Assembly (NCBI GenBank): GCA_032988195.1
Contig: JANTQE010000018.1
Coordinates: 318,184-382,183 of the forward strand
Direction of reading: 5' to 3'
Source of the DNA: Arachnomyces sp. PD_36
Lineage: Eukaryota > Ascomycota > Eurotiomycetes > Onygenales > Arachnomycetaceae
DNA length: 64,000 bases
In this document: in pieces, positions 46,901-60,000 of the stretch
Position numbering within the stretch: position 1 is the first letter of the stretch
Layout of the letters: each line of letters opens with the position of its first letter
Translations under genes and position numbers: made by a program
Notes under the pieces: model-generated
The model's input: only the letters and a program-made list of their open reading frames with translations
Told to the model about the DNA's origin: nothing
Databases searched by the model: none

Positions 46901-49054
46901 ACCGCTAAACATGCGCGTGACATCTGGAATGGAACCTCGGGCATTCGAGGACTACCTAACAGTGTTCGCATCTATGTCTTGATCTACAATATTGTTTCGA
47001 AATTCAGGGACCGATTTGCGGACGAGCTAACGCTATCTCTTTTCGCTGACTGCCTGAATAGCCACGCGCAAATGAAGCCTGTAAGGAACCTCAATGGCCT
47101 GATGTGCAAAGCTTGCAATATTAGAGGAGATTATGGCGGGTACCATTCACACCATAATAGTTCTCGGAGTAGGAAGCTTTATGCTCTCCCAGCATTGGTC
47201 AGCCACTTCCAATCCATCCACATTGAGCGTGCGAAACCAATGGTTGCCCCTCAAACTGGAATGCCAACTCCTGGTTTGGACTGGAAGTTCGACATGATTG
47301 ACCTGCCAGACCCGCCAAGCGTTGCTTCGTTAATCCACGCTCCAGGCATGGATGATGTCAAGGTGAACCTCTTTGCCGCTGCTTTCCCTGGAGTCTTCCC
47401 ATCACCGCCACCTGTCAACCCCAATCGCATGGCACCTGGCCCAAACGCTGGCGAGAAACCGTCTTGGTCTCGTGAACTTAAACGTCAGGACAGGTTTAGG
47501 CGAGCGCCTGGTCCTCAAGGTGCTCACGATGCAATGGATAGCAAGCGACCGGGTGATGGAAAGTCCGCTCCTAGCCCAAATCGGCGTGGGTTGGAGGTAG
47601 CAGTCGATGATTTTCCACGATTCGTTGACTCCCCAATGACAGACGTCACTAAGCCTCTTGATCCTCCACAGGAGAATGAATATGATCCTCATAAGCCGGC
47701 GTTCATTGAACCTATCAGAGACAAGTACGGTCGAGCCGAGGATCCTCGATCTCGTGGAAGGCATCCGTCAGCTATACCGGAACGCGAGGGCGATAGGCGC
47801 AATATGTCACCGGAACAATCATATGGGAGACCGTATGAATATGGCCATCAGCGTACAAACTCATCGTATGATAGGAACCATGATTTGGCCGCTGCGCGTG
47901 GAGATGAAATTGAGGCTTCACAACGCGCGGCAGGCCCATCTTATGCGCCGTCTTACTTGCCACGCAAAGAGCCACCATCGCAGGCCGAATACGTCGCAAG
48001 TGGATCTACAGGTCGTCCCGCTGACGTCAATTCCATAAAGCGAGATACTCCCACGAGTCCTTCAAAGAATGTTTCCGAGGATGGTGAAGTCGGAGAAGAA
48101 CCAAACCGCGCGCATGATGGGCCGCTAGAAGCTGAACCGACGGAAGAAATGACTGCTGCTGAGCGCTTCCTGAATGGTTTGGTACCCGAAGACATTGAGA
48201 TGTACCAACCTAAAGAACAAGAACCACAGCTTCGTGACAGCTCTCAGACCAGGAAACCCGTTGGCCCTCCTGAGCATGATGCCCGACGTTGGCGCCATGG
48301 CAACAGCCCTGGCCACATTAACAGCGCCCGCGCTACCCCGGCCCAAGGTGAACCTAACCTAGGATGGAGGGAGAGCCCGTCAGCGGGAAGAGTTTACCAC
48401 GATTATGCTCCAAGTCATGATGTTCGTGGAAACACCAGTATGGGAGCTTCCAGACACTTGGATGAGAGGACTCCAGACCCAAGCGACCCTTATGGTAGGA
48501 AAAACCCACCTTCTCAAGGGTCACGACATGCCGTCGAACATCCGTCCAAGAGACCAAGCAGCCGATTTGACCGCTACGAAGCGCAACGACAAACCTCACG
48601 AAGGCCGAGATCGCGATCCCCATCGGTGCGTGGCACGGCTCCGGTTGAGGCAACGTATTATCGCGAACGCAGTCCTAAAGTTCGAGAGCGCCAAAGACCT
48701 GTTTATCCCGGTCACCCTGACGATTATCATGAGCGTGTGGTGATGGAAGACGGGCTTACGTATGCTCCTGTACCACCTCAAGGACAATACCAATACGTCG
48801 ATGATCCACGATACGCCGAACCACCTTACGGTGCACCTGTTGAGTACATCCCCGTCAGACTCAGTTCCCGACAATCACAGGGTTCTGGTGCATACTATGT
48901 TGAGCGCCCTGTTCAGAGGGATGTTTCAAAGGAATACATCGATTACGGGCCGGATTATCAACGGCAACCGATCGATGATCCATACTATCGCCCCCACTCG
49001 CAACAAATCGAAGACCCTCCGAATTCGATGCCTCGCCACGTCAGGTACCGGTAA
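43999..49054 (+). CDS. Large F-box protein with Pro/Tyr/Gly-rich region
   Basis: Exons are 43999-44853, 44909-45389 and 45504-49054, giving 1628 residues. The second donor is GTGAGT; the first is a weak GTCCGT, but its acceptor has a clear TACTAAC branch site. An F-box lies at about 148-190 (LPGELWQHIFTFLPPESLGSLSLV), suggesting an SCF ubiquitin-ligase adaptor. A C-x-x-C pair (F-C-G-K-S-G, S-C-S-E-C-L) follows. After a charged coiled coil (about 480-570) comes a Cys/His segment (L-C-N-G-C-D-N-N, H-Y-A-A-K-H), then a Pro/Gly/Tyr/His-rich stretch (about 770-930), a second Cys/His segment (M-C-K-A-C-N...H-S-H-H) and a disordered Arg/Pro/Asp-rich tail. The paired Cys/His segments look like atypical zinc-finger-like units. 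Substrates are unknown. Confidence 0.85.
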
Positions 49055-50507
49055 GATCCCGGTATCAGTCTCCGAACAGCCATGATATCTATCATGGAGC
49101 ACGTTAAGCACGATGAAAGATGATTCGATATGTTGATTCAACATTGGAGCTTGTTTTATTTTGACTACAGTCTTCCGTCTCCCCTTCGAGCAGTTTCTGG
49201 ATGCTGTCGAATTCCACAGAACCTGTTCTGTTGATTGATAGCTTTTTCAGCAAACAACTTCATTTCTATTGCTCTTGGGCGGGGGTTCCTTCTCAATTTT
49301 GTATTTTTACATGATTCCTTTCTCTCTCTTGTGTCTGTGGAAGACGTCGACTGTGAGGATCTTCCATGCTTTGGGTCTCAGGCGCCATTTCGTTTTCAAG
49401 AACGAATCGATATTGGAGTTCCTTCAGTCCTTCACCCTGGCGGTCCGCGCTCAAGGGCAGCTGGTCCCTTCCCCCCTTCTCCCTTTTTCTAGTTCCTTTA
49501 TGCTCTCTATCCCGTCTTATTCTGTCACCATCTCTTAGAAATCCCCCGATTTCTCCGTCCCGGTTTTCACATGGTGAAATCCTGCTCCCCCAAAAACACA
49601 AAAAATAAATGTTTGGTCATAAAAGTTCTGTCTGTATATCTTTTGTCTCTTTTCTGGCGGGTATTTTGTTAGGAGGTCTGATGTTTCGCGTTTGCAAACT
49701 GCAAAATTGTACCATTAAACCCAGAATTTTCTTAATTATAATATCAAGGTCAATTTGTAGTATTTAGTTCGCTCATATCTCGTCCTTCCCGTGTCTTGGC
49801 TCTCAGCATTATTTACAATCTCCATACTATGTGGCTGGGTCGATGAAAGCCCAGCCTTCACTTGCGCATATGCAGAAGAGCTCAGGCTATCAACGCGCAT
49901 TATTCAGTCTAATTTTGTAGCATTTCGCATGACTGGTGGCAAGCAGGCCCCTCACATCAGGCTTCAGCTGTAGCAGGGCGGATATCCACGCCTATTGTCG
50001 AAATAAATCCACGCCATCTTTTAGTTCGTAGGAGTTGCCCGCCTGACTGACTCTTCACCGGACCGCCAAAGACATACTAGAAGGAACGACCCATAATGCA
50101 CATAGAAAGAGAGACCCAGTGTTTAAGCTAAAGTTGACTCCGCTATAGAAACTAAACCATGAGACACTTTTTGCTATTCTGATTTATTTTCTGCTTGTTC
50201 GTGAATAATCCCTCTAGAAACGGTGCGGAAGCTCGCCTTTTCCATTGATAAGGAATTATTTAGACTAAGAGTACCTTGACATCGCATCGCATTCCGTGGG
50301 TTGAAGGAAGAAATCCCTTGTTGCCCGTGTGTGGTTACATAGCACGAGGGGCATCTCATCCCAGCTGCTTCTGTAGCTCTCCGCACCTGTGAGTCAATTC
50401 GCATTTTTCACGTTTTGCTGCGTTCAAAAACTGCGAGACTCCCGTTTAAGTGCTCATACTGCCTATTCGTCTTTAATTCTAAGGGTTTGAGCGCGAATCC
50501 CGTCGCA
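49055..50507. other. Intergenic region upstream of AMD1
   Basis: 1.45 kb, same-strand neighbours: the F-box gene 3' flank and the AMD1 promoter. It is T/C-rich near 49260-49560. Overlapping short ORFs there are low-complexity and unsupported. Confidence 0.5.
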
Positions 50508-53500
50508 ATGGCTTCCTCTCGTGCCTCCGAGACCGATAAACCAGCGCAGAAAGCCCACGAAGGGCTGGTCGAGCTTGACGAAACGGTGTCGGCAGAGTCC
50601 GCCGAACAACTTGACAATGGCGCAGACGAGGGAGAGGATAATGGGGAAGAGGGAAGATCCTCCGAGGACAGTGCAGAGTCGATTCTCCCGCGAGACAGGC
50701 AACGACGCACAGCTACGTACGACTACGCGTACGAGAAATCCATGAGCCACGCGGAAGCGAAGCTCTTCTACCAAAGACACCAGCTTGAGTCGAAAAATAC
50801 CGAGAGCGACCAACAGTCGCAGAACTTTGTTACTCCCACCCAGTCAGTTACCCATTCCGTCTATGGCGGGGACGCGGAAGCCCCAAGTCGGACGACAAAC
50901 ATAACAAGTCCCAGAAGTAACCAAGGTCATGTGTTGGCTGCTGGTGCTACTCAGTCTGCGGCAGCAGCTGTACCACCTCAAGCTACCTGGCAAGAAACCT
51001 CCACTTCCTTCACACCTTCGACGAACCCCCCGTTGAAACGGAGAGATAGCTTTGAAGCTGCCGATCAGTCTGCTAGAAGCCATGCGATGCATCCCGGCCT
51101 CCCCCACGAACATAAGCCCTATCTTCTGGCGACAGAGGGTATCCATGGAGCTGGAGCAGGGATTGGAATTGGACAAGGTGCTGGAGGGTTTGCTGCGAAC
51201 GATAACGCGATTACGGCGGAATTGAATGTTATATGTCGCAAGATCCAGAGTCTTCTCGACAAGCGACATAAATATATCAGGCTTTCTTTGCAACGACCTG
51301 GTGATAACCCGAGAGATGATCCCGGATGGGAAATTTATCCACCACCACCGGAGCCAGTTTGGGATAAGGGAGGGGATCCGATGACCGCTTCGTACACGGG
51401 CAACGAGGATGCGCCTCCAACCAGTCAATCTAGGAGGAAGGGTGATCAGGGAGTTGGGCAGGATTTCAACATGGAGGATTGTTTGCCTGTACCTGGAGAG
51501 TCACCGATGACCTTCAAGCTTGATGAAAATAGTGTCTACCAGGTATACGAGACGGATGAAGCTTGTGAAATGAATGAGCCTATCATTAACATTCCTTCAT
51601 TGAGAGACTTCTATATGGATCTGGATACGATCACAGAGGTATCGACTGATGGTCCCATCAAGACCTTTGCGTTTCGACGACTCTCCTACCTTGAAGGGAA
51701 ATTTCAGCTACACGCTCTATTGAATGAGTACCAGGAGATAGCGGACAGCAAGAAGGTTCCTCATAGAGATTTCTACAATGTTAGAAAAGTCGATACCCAC
51801 GTTCACCACTCGGCATGTATGAACCAGAAGCATCTTCTACGGTTTATTAAGAGCAAAATGAAGAAGTCTCCAGATGAAGTCGTCTTGTTCAGGGACGGCA
51901 AACATTTGACCTTGAAACAGGTGTTTGAGAGTATCAATCTAACTGCTTATGATTTGAGTATTGATACCCTTGATATGCATGTGAGTTTCCCCCTTAGGCA
52001 TATTGGTCATGGAGGTAGCAATACTAACGAAAACTAAAAGGCACATACGGATTCCTTCCACCGGTTTGACAAGTTCAATCTCAAGTATAATCCCGTGGGC
52101 GAATCTCGTCTGCGTGAGATTTTCCTTAAAACCGACAATTACATCAAGGGCCGGTACCTTGCAGAGATCACCAAGGAAGTCATGTCAGACCTCGAATCCA
52201 GCAAGTACCAGATGGTCGAATGGCGGATCTCCATTTACGGGCGGTCTATCGAAGAATGGGATAAACTGGCCGCCTGGGTGGTCGACAATAAACTATTCTC
52301 CCCGAACGTCCGCTGGCTTATTCAAGTTCCTCGACTCTATGATATCTACAAGTCGAGTGGAATGATAGATAACTTCGAGCAAGTTGTCACGAATGTCTTC
52401 CAGCCTTTGTTCGAGGTGACCAAGGATCCTTCTAAACACCCGAAGCTTCACATTTTCCTCCAGAGAGTCGTTGGTTTCGATAGTGTCGACGATGAAAGCA
52501 AAGCTGAACGCCGTCTCTACCGAAAGTACCCTATTCCTAAGAACTGGAATACCAAGCAGAACCCTCCCTACAGCTACTGGATGTATTTCATGTTTGCCAA
52601 TGTGGCCTCCTTGAACACCTGGCGAAAGCAACGAGGCTTCAGTACCTTTGTTCTACGGCCTCATTGCGGTGAAGCAGGAGATCCAGACCACTTGGCAGCA
52701 GCGCTACTTTGCTGCCACGGTATCAGCCACGGTATCCTTCTACGCAAGGTCCCTTTGCTGCAATATCTGTACTATATTGAACAGATCCCTATGGCGATGT
52801 CGCCATTGAGCAACAATGCCCTATTTCTTACATACGATAAGAACCCATGTGCCAATTTCTTCAAGAAGGGGCTGAACATTTCGTTGTCTACCGATGATCC
52901 ATTGCAGTTCGCGTTCACCAAGGAGCCCCTGATTGAGGAATATTCAGTGGCGGCGCAGATTTACAAGTTCAGTGCTGTTGACATGTGCGAGCTTGCTAAG
53001 CACTCTGTTGACCAGAGTGGGTTTGAGCTGTCGCTGAAGCAGAGGTGGCTTGGTCCGACATGTAACCAACCTGGGGTAGCTGGGAATAACGTTGCGAAGA
53101 GCAACGTACCGGATATTAGAGAGGCTTTCAGGCATGAGACTCTGCTTGGAGAACTTGCTTTGTACGTACCCTGCTACACTCCAAACCGTGACCAAACTAT
53201 GCTAACTAACCTACCTTTCCCAGAATCGACCGCTACTCTTCCGGTACCCCCAATCCAATTCTAAGCCGTCAAACCCCCACTTCCGCATCCATAGTCGCCG
53301 GCACGATCAGCAAGCAGGCCATGTCCCCAAGCATATCCTCGAAGGCAGGCACAAACCACCAATTGGACGGCAACAACGCCAACCTTCCCCCCTCAGCCCT
53401 AACCTCAAACATCAACTCCCAACCCCAAAATCTCTCCCTGGGTTCAACCCCCGGGGCACCCGCACCAAACCTCTCAGACAACCCCACTGGCGGTCTCGCG

Positions 53501-53692
53501 GAGCAGAGGATTTTCCCGGGAATCATGCATGAGAGGATTAGGAAGGAAACGGGAGGGGAGGAGCGTGATGCTGGGGTTGGTGCGGCGGGGAATGGGGCGA
53601 GTGGGTATGATTATAGTTCCGGGGACGGGGAGAATGGGGCGGTGGTGGGAAAGAAGCCCGAGTGGAATTTGGATGAGATGGATGATGAGTGA
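50508..53692 (+). CDS. AMD1: AMP deaminase
   Basis: Exons are 50508-51980, 52041-53161 and 53224-53692, giving 1020 residues. It converts AMP to IMP and ammonia in the purine nucleotide cycle, in the cytosol. The N-terminal 350 residues are variable and disordered. The catalytic domain starts near 360. Zinc ligands lie in D-T-H-V-H-H (about 428), the H-A-H-T-D segment is rebuilt exactly across intron 1 (M-H|A-H-T-D), and the signature S-L-S-T-D-D-P-L-Q-F is near residue 772. The segment H-C-G-E-A-G is also intact. The end after the second intron is a Ser/Pro/Asn-rich tail of about 155 residues beyond the catalytic fold. The start chosen is the first ATG in frame; the frame is open upstream but without an ATG. 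Confidence 0.95.
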
Positions 53693-54659
53693 AAGATTGG
53701 GTAAAGATCAGAAGGCTATGTGAGGCTTTTGGGGCTTTTTTGTCTTTGTCGTCTTTGTGATGGTTTTTGTTTGGAGCGAGAAAAAAATAAAGCACCCCAT
53801 TAATAGATAGATTGTTTGTGAGGGATACATCAACCTGGTCCCTTTTTAATGCGGTGTAGAATGTGATTACGAGCTGATTTTAACATGATGCAGAAATATG
53901 CATACCCTAGAAACCCCTATTACCTAGAACTTGAATAGACATGCAGTTTGTAAAAGGATAGATATTCTTTTCCCATTCTATATATAATCTGATAAATGAT
54001 TAACAACTTATATATCTATAAAAGAATAGTATTAAAAGTGCCAAATTCGACTGAAAGAGAAATAAGAAAATCGTTTCGCGTTAAGAAAGCTTCGTAGCCC
54101 AGCCAGAGGAATGTGACAGAACGCCAAAGGGAAAAGGGATTAATATGTTGTATGTAAAGAAAACGAGATCTGAGAGGTATGCGAGTAAGCAAACACAGAG
54201 TCAACCCACGGCGTCTGGGTTGGAAGCGCGGAGAGAAGCTCGGCACCCCTTGGATACCGAAGGGGAAGAGGCCCCAGCAAGTAGATCGGCGGTAGACAGA
54301 TGGGTAGAAAAGGAAAGGACAGAAAGAAGAAAAAGAGAAAAATGCATTAAAAAGGAATAATACGCTGGAAGGCAGTAAAAAAGAAATAGACATGTAAACG
54401 AGAAAAGAGCGGAAGGAAAGCGAGACAAATAAACCTAATTGCGCCCACGCAATGCTTTCAACGATCAATGTTCCATCTATGGTTTCCCTTAAAAGCAACA
54501 GACACCATAAAACAAGCTAGAAAAGAAGATAAGAATAGCTTAGAAGAGCTCAAATTCCGGCCTTGGGCTGGCAAAGAAGACGAGTTTTGCAAAGACGGCA
54601 CAAGAAAAAACGATTTAGGATGACGGGTAGGAAAGGGACGGAAGGAATAAGCAACGAGA
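53693..54659. other. Convergent intergenic region
   Basis: 967 bases containing the 3' flanks of AMD1 and the next (minus-strand) gene. It is AT-rich around 53900-54040 and purine-rich near 54290-54420. I see no gene. Confidence 0.5.
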
Positions 54660-57035
54660 TTAGAATGCCCAACTGCCTCGTCGGGCTCGGGCACCCCAGT
54701 TGGCATCAACGGTAGCGTCCTCTCGGCCAAGCCAGGGCTGTTGCTGGCGGGCCCATTCGCGGATATACAGCCTCAATGCAGACCAGCGCATGCATTTTCT
54801 AGCGATATCGTCGTTGCCGGCGCCCGGTCCCTCAGGGGCTCCGATGTATCCCTTCGCATTGGCGAGTTGATCGTCTCGTCGTAGGTCGGCAACAGGGATG
54901 CGGGATATCTTGCTTAATTCGAAGTCGAAACTGTGTGCCATAGCTGGGTAGCCGAGGGAGAGATAGTTGTAAATTTGAGTGACGAAACTGTCGTTGAATT
55001 CCCGGTCTATCTCGTTTTCGAGGTCTAGAGTCTTATCTAGGTTGCCAAGCTGCGGGTCTGATTCCGGCGGAGTATTTGGAAGTTGGTGTTGTTGTTGTGA
55101 AGGTGTATTATTTACAGGTAAGGCAGCCTCGAAGTTTTGGAAGAACGGCTGGTTCTCCGTTTCAGGAGCAGGTGTCAATATGCCTAGTCTGGGAATCTTA
55201 TGTTGCGGTTCCTCCGATCCACTGGTTCTCGCGCACATTCCCTTCCAGAGACCTCCCTCACCGGTATCGTCAGTATCAGTGGCTGGTGTCCACAACGGTC
55301 CTTCGGTTTTCTCTGGAGCTTCGTTGTTTGCTTCCCCGTGCTGGGGAACCGGGACTTGATCGACATCACATCGGGTTGCTTTGGGAGATAGACTCTGAGG
55401 AAAAACAATATCCGCTCCCAACATAGGTGGACTTGCAGCTTCCCTCATCTGTGCCAGGCCTACTTCTTTCTGCCAACCCCCAATGATGTTTTTCGAGGCG
55501 CCCGTCATCTCCTCTATGGCAGCCTCTGGCCGCCTAGCCGCTAATGCTGCCGCCGAAAATCGAGACACTGGCGGTTCTTCAGTTTGCTGACTTGAGTTTT
55601 CGGCGTTTTCCTTATGATTCCGTAAGTGATCTAGCTCGAACTGTAGGTCAACCGTTGACTCGCGTCTGAAAGTTGCAATATCTCCTTTCAGGTCCCGAAG
55701 GACTACCTCCACGTCATACCCATCCGGCTCTGCATCATCATCATCCTCGCGATCTATAGCAAAATGAGATACGGGTTGGTAGACTTGTTCATTTGGGAAC
55801 GCTGCCAATGTCTGGTCTATCAGCTGCTTCTCGGCTGAGCGTGCAGCGAGGGAAAGTAGATAACCGGAGAATCTCTCATCGCAGCTTTCCCGGCACTGGT
55901 TCCGAATCTTCAAATGACGTGCACTTTCCTCCGTGGGCGATGAAGGAGACGTTGAGAGAGAAGAAACAACGGAATTGCCAGATTGAGGAGTGCTGTTTGA
56001 AGGGATTGAAGGGAGGTCTGGAACGCGGAATGAATGTCTCCTAGCCTCCTTATTTTCCTGGCGACTTAGAATACTTGCGTACGAGAAACGGGACTCTGAT
56101 GGATCGGTGTGTTGGCTAGCCTCACGATCAATCGCGGGTGAAGTCGCAGACGATTTGGGAAGACGGGTGTACCTGAGATGGCCTAGGTACTCCTGTAAGT
56201 TGTCTGCGTGACCATTCACCGCCAGAGCGGCTGTAGCTTCGCCCCTTCGGAACGATCGCTTGGCTGTTTCTATAAGTTGCGGTTCAAATCTTCTCGAGGT
56301 TGCATCCGAAGAGCTGCCCGACGCCGAGATTGTTCGGGAAGGGGACGAGGTGCTACTGCTCCCGGACCCGGGTCCAGGCATACCCTTCTTCCTTGACACT
56401 TTCACGGACTCGATCGGCTCGGGAAGGTGCCTTCTGCTGGGCCGATTCTCGATATTTCCCATTGTGTCTCCCGACAGCTCACCGCCATTTCCCTTGACAT
56501 TTTTATCCTTTTGCGACCCTCTAGATGACATGGAAGCTGTCTCGATCGGTTGTGGCAAAACTCGACGAGTGGTCTGCGTCGATGAATTCGAAGAGACAGA
56601 CGTCGAGGACGGCCTGTTACTTGACTTTGTAGTCTCGACAGGTTCGGGTAGGAACTTCCTCCTCGCTGGCGGCTCATCTGATTTCTTGCTTTTGGAGCTC
56701 CTCGTAGACGTCTCGGTTGGTTGAGGTAGGAACCGCCTCGAGTTTTTCGATGTTGACTCAATTGGTTGTGGAAGTATTCGATTGGGGGGTGGCGAAGTGC
56801 TCGATACGGATTCGGACTGGTTACGAGTAACGCTGTCTGCGTTCCGGGTTTCAGTTGAGATTAAGCTCCCCATTGTGGTTGACATCTTTGAGGTGCTATC
56901 TTGTGTTGTATGGGGGGGTTTCGAGGACGGTGACTTGGAAGATCTTGTTGAGGTCTCGATTGGCAAAGGATAAAAGCGTCGTGTGGAGGCGGGTGTGGAG
57001 GCGGATGCGGAGGGTGGGGAGTTACTACTACCCAT
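54660..57035 (-). CDS. Hypothetical protein with seven R-R-x-x-P-x-P-I-E-T/S motifs
   Basis: A single exon of 791 residues from ATG 57033-57035. Residues 1-265 are Ser/Thr/Pro/Arg-rich and hold seven copies of a short motif at about 19, 85, 100, 126, 157, 201 and 248 (RRFYPLPIETS, NRILPQPIEST, RRFLPQPTETS, RKFLPEPVETT, RRVLPQPIETA, RRHLPEPIESV, RRFEPQLIETA). The second half has order: H-L-K-I-R-N-Q-C-R-E-S-C-D-E-R-F-S-G-Y-L-L-S-L-A and a D-V-E-V-V-L-R-D-L-K segment. Near the C-terminus is a probable helical domain (F-V-T-Q-I-Y-N-Y-L-S-L-G-Y-P-A-M-A, then R-K-C-M-R-W-S-A-L-R-L-Y-I-R-E-W-A-R-Q). I recognise no named domain. The motif array suggests a multivalent binding platform, which is inference. 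There is no signal peptide or membrane segment. Confidence 0.8.
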   Translation of the reverse strand: MGSSNSPPSASASTPASTRRFYPLPIETSTRSSKSPSSKPPHTTQDSTSKMSTTMGSLISTETRNADSVTRNQSESVSSTSPPPNRILPQPIESTSKNSRRFLPQPTETSTRSSKSKKSDEPPARRKFLPEPVETTKSSNRPSSTSVSSNSSTQTTRRVLPQPIETASMSSRGSQKDKNVKGNGGELSGDTMGNIENRPSRRHLPEPIESVKVSRKKGMPGPGSGSSSTSSPSRTISASGSSSDATSRRFEPQLIETAKRSFRRGEATAALAVNGHADNLQEYLGHLRYTRLPKSSATSPAIDREASQHTDPSESRFSYASILSRQENKEARRHSFRVPDLPSIPSNSTPQSGNSVVSSLSTSPSSPTEESARHLKIRNQCRESCDERFSGYLLSLAARSAEKQLIDQTLAAFPNEQVYQPVSHFAIDREDDDDAEPDGYDVEVVLRDLKGDIATFRRESTVDLQFELDHLRNHKENAENSSQQTEEPPVSRFSAAALAARRPEAAIEEMTGASKNIIGGWQKEVGLAQMREAASPPMLGADIVFPQSLSPKATRCDVDQVPVPQHGEANNEAPEKTEGPLWTPATDTDDTGEGGLWKGMCARTSGSEEPQHKIPRLGILTPAPETENQPFFQNFEAALPVNNTPSQQQHQLPNTPPESDPQLGNLDKTLDLENEIDREFNDSFVTQIYNYLSLGYPAMAHSFDFELSKISRIPVADLRRDDQLANAKGYIGAPEGPGAGNDDIARKCMRWSALRLYIREWARQQQPWLGREDATVDANWGARARRGSWAF

Positions 57036-60000
57036 AGTGACTCGGTATATTCAGGAGGTGGATGCTCCTGAGCATGCTTGTTCATTCATTTACTCGAGGA
57101 ATCAAGACCAGAGATTGGGCCTTGTCTCGGGACAACACGGTACGAAGAGAGATGTGTGTAACAGGTGTCCCGAGACTCGCCGTCGTAAAACTACTGCGAG
57201 GTATGTCGAAGTAGCGAAGATGTATGTCGAGACCGGTTTAGCTGGGGAGTGAATGGTGATCTACAGCTGGAGACTTGATGGTCCAAGCGTGACAGGAGGG
57301 ACGGAATTGAGTCAAAGTGGCGTGCAATGCAGGGCTGGAGAGGTGCCTAGGTGGACACAGACTTGGACAGGATCGAAAAGCAATCGGGAAGTTCAGGAAA
57401 GGAGCAGAGAATGGTGTGAGGCCGCAGAGAGTTGCTTTTTGTCACAAGCAAATTGGGGGAATCAGAGACGAGAACTGCGAGATTGGGAAAGACGAGACGC
57501 AGGGAAAGAGAGAGAAACCCCGATATCCCCCGCAATAAACGATAAAGGCTCTGGGGTATTAATCTTCAGGGCAGCAGATTGAACTTTGTAACGTGAATAT
57601 GAAGCCTCGAGAAAAGTGAGGAGAGCGAGTGTGTGTGCGAAAAGATGATGGATGAGGGAGGGAAATGAAGTGTACGCAATGCGCTCGCTCTTCCTTCGTT
57701 TCCACCCAGATCAGATGACTCGCTCTCTTCAAATTCAACAACTCATCAATTTCTCTTCGTTTCTCTCCCTTCAAAAGATGTGTTGAGTGCTCTCTTGTTG
57801 AACCTGCAGCTTCATAAATCTCAGCCGTCGAAGGGCGATGACTTTGGGCCTTGCGAGAGCATGCGATAACGGATCTTGGGTATCAAAACGAGCTTGCCGT
57901 GGGTTCAAGCGATGATCAAGAGAATCTACCAAGACTGATGTGGGATAAAATTCCAGATTCCTTCTTTACGAGGAGGCCTCCGATGTGAAAGTCCTGTTCT
58001 CACATTCTTTCGGCTTTTATGGGTTACTGTGGCTGATTATCTTTTCCTGTTTTTCGAATTCGCCTTCAAGTATTCAAGCACATGTAATTATTCTGTCATC
58101 TTGGACATGGATAATGCGATGAAGAGCTTATCGTTTGGTCCTGAGAACAGGACAAGGTCCACGCCTGCTCGACGGCAACATGCACAAGGCGCACCCCTTC
58201 TCAACCAAATGGGGCGAACACCCACAAGATCTCACCAATTCTTTCTTCACCGTCTTTGTTTTCGATCGCTCACAACAGCTCCCCATCAATGAAAGGCTCT
58301 GTGAGCAACAGCTGACTGAGCTCGTTCTTCTAGACCAATGCACCCCTTTAAATTGTTTCTCCACGTTGTCGTGTTTCCTTCTTTCTTTGGTGTCACGGGA
58401 CAATCAAAGAGTGGTCACGTGTTAAACGGAGAAACAAAGGCATATCGGTAACCAATGGGAGGCCTTTAATTTAAGCTTATCAAAGGCCACGCCAAACCTT
58501 ATTCAATCCTAGTCAAACTGTAAATTCCAAGTTAGAATCAACCTCCAAGAGGAAGAGCCTCAACTTTCTCAACATTTAGAAAAGACAGCGACGTTTTACA
58601 CATTGGGCCAAAGGGGAAAGGCAATGATCAGTGATAAAATACTGCCCAACCTGATGCTGTTTTCTCTCTTCTACAACCAAACGGGGCGTCGCCATGCTTC
58701 GTCGACAAACAAGATATCGCAACCACGGGAGGTAGCTTGGGTTTGACATACGTCGAGAGCCTCTTTGTTCCAGAGAAGAAGGCGCACCTGGAGGCGCCCA
58801 CCTCATGTGCCTCAATTGAAGAGGATCATGTGGATAACTGAAGAATAGCATGCAACTAATGCGACAACTATCCGAGGACAACCATCAGTCAATGCATATC
58901 AACCGGGGAACTTGTCACTTTAAGACCATATATTGTTTCGGTAAAGGAATTCAAGCTCTGGGCCCTAAAGTACGCTGAAAGGAATCATTCCCAAGGGCCG
59001 GGATCCTAAGCTGCCAGCCAGGCGATTGAGTGAGACCAGAGTTGAGGTACGTTCCCTAGGCCGCCCAAAACTAGGCGTGCCGTTCGTCCCGCCAGAGCCA
59101 ACGAGTAATAAAGAAGTATGCCATTTTTTTGCTGCAGACATTATTGTTCGACCGAGTTGTCCTCTCTAAATGCTTTCTCTTGTTAAGGGTGCCTGAGGGA
59201 CCGAGATGTAAGAAGTTAGGCATCTGCTTCCTCTAGTATCATATCCATGGGCTTCTTTTACCGGCTTGACCTTCCGTTAACCTCCCCGCTTAAAGATCCG
59301 GGGATGCTTATTGTCCGCCTCCGCGTTATTTCCATCTCCATATTCTGTTTCTTTTAGCTGGTGGTGACTCAAAGAACATCGGACAGGAGGCGGTAACCAT
59401 GCTTGCACTCCGTCGCTCGAGTTTCGTGTGGCCGTTATCCGGGCTATTTATCGTCATCTATTTCTCTTTATTCCCAGGTCTATCTAACAAGCTTATATTG
59501 ACCAGTTCAACGCAGCCTTGGTCCTTTCAATGCGCGTTTTAGACACGTTCCAACCCCTGGGTTCTTTCGAGTTTCAAACACCCAACAACCCGAATCTTAA
59601 AAACACGAAAACTCCGATACGTGCGATTTGGAACGAGGCGGTTCTAGACCTGGGGCTCTATTATATTTCCCGAATTCCGAAGAACCCCCAATTGCGCCTT
59701 GTTGATCAAGTGTGGGATGGGTTTCCTCAACCACTAGCCGAAAGCAAAGACGTTGCCTTTCGCCGCAACCACGAACGGGTGCTATGGAACTGGTCATCTT
59801 CCGTGTTGAGTAGTGAGATGAAAGCCGACTCTCAAGTTTAGACTACCCTGGTATTTCGGTATCACCCTTTTCATTGCCGGATACAAGCTTCCGTGCTTGA
59901 GAGATAGATTCTCAAGCCTTTTGCATTTCTAGGTTTGCGGTCGGTATCATCTTTCAGCACTCTGAGCGACGGCGTATTTAAACCGCTTTTCGCCTTCTTA

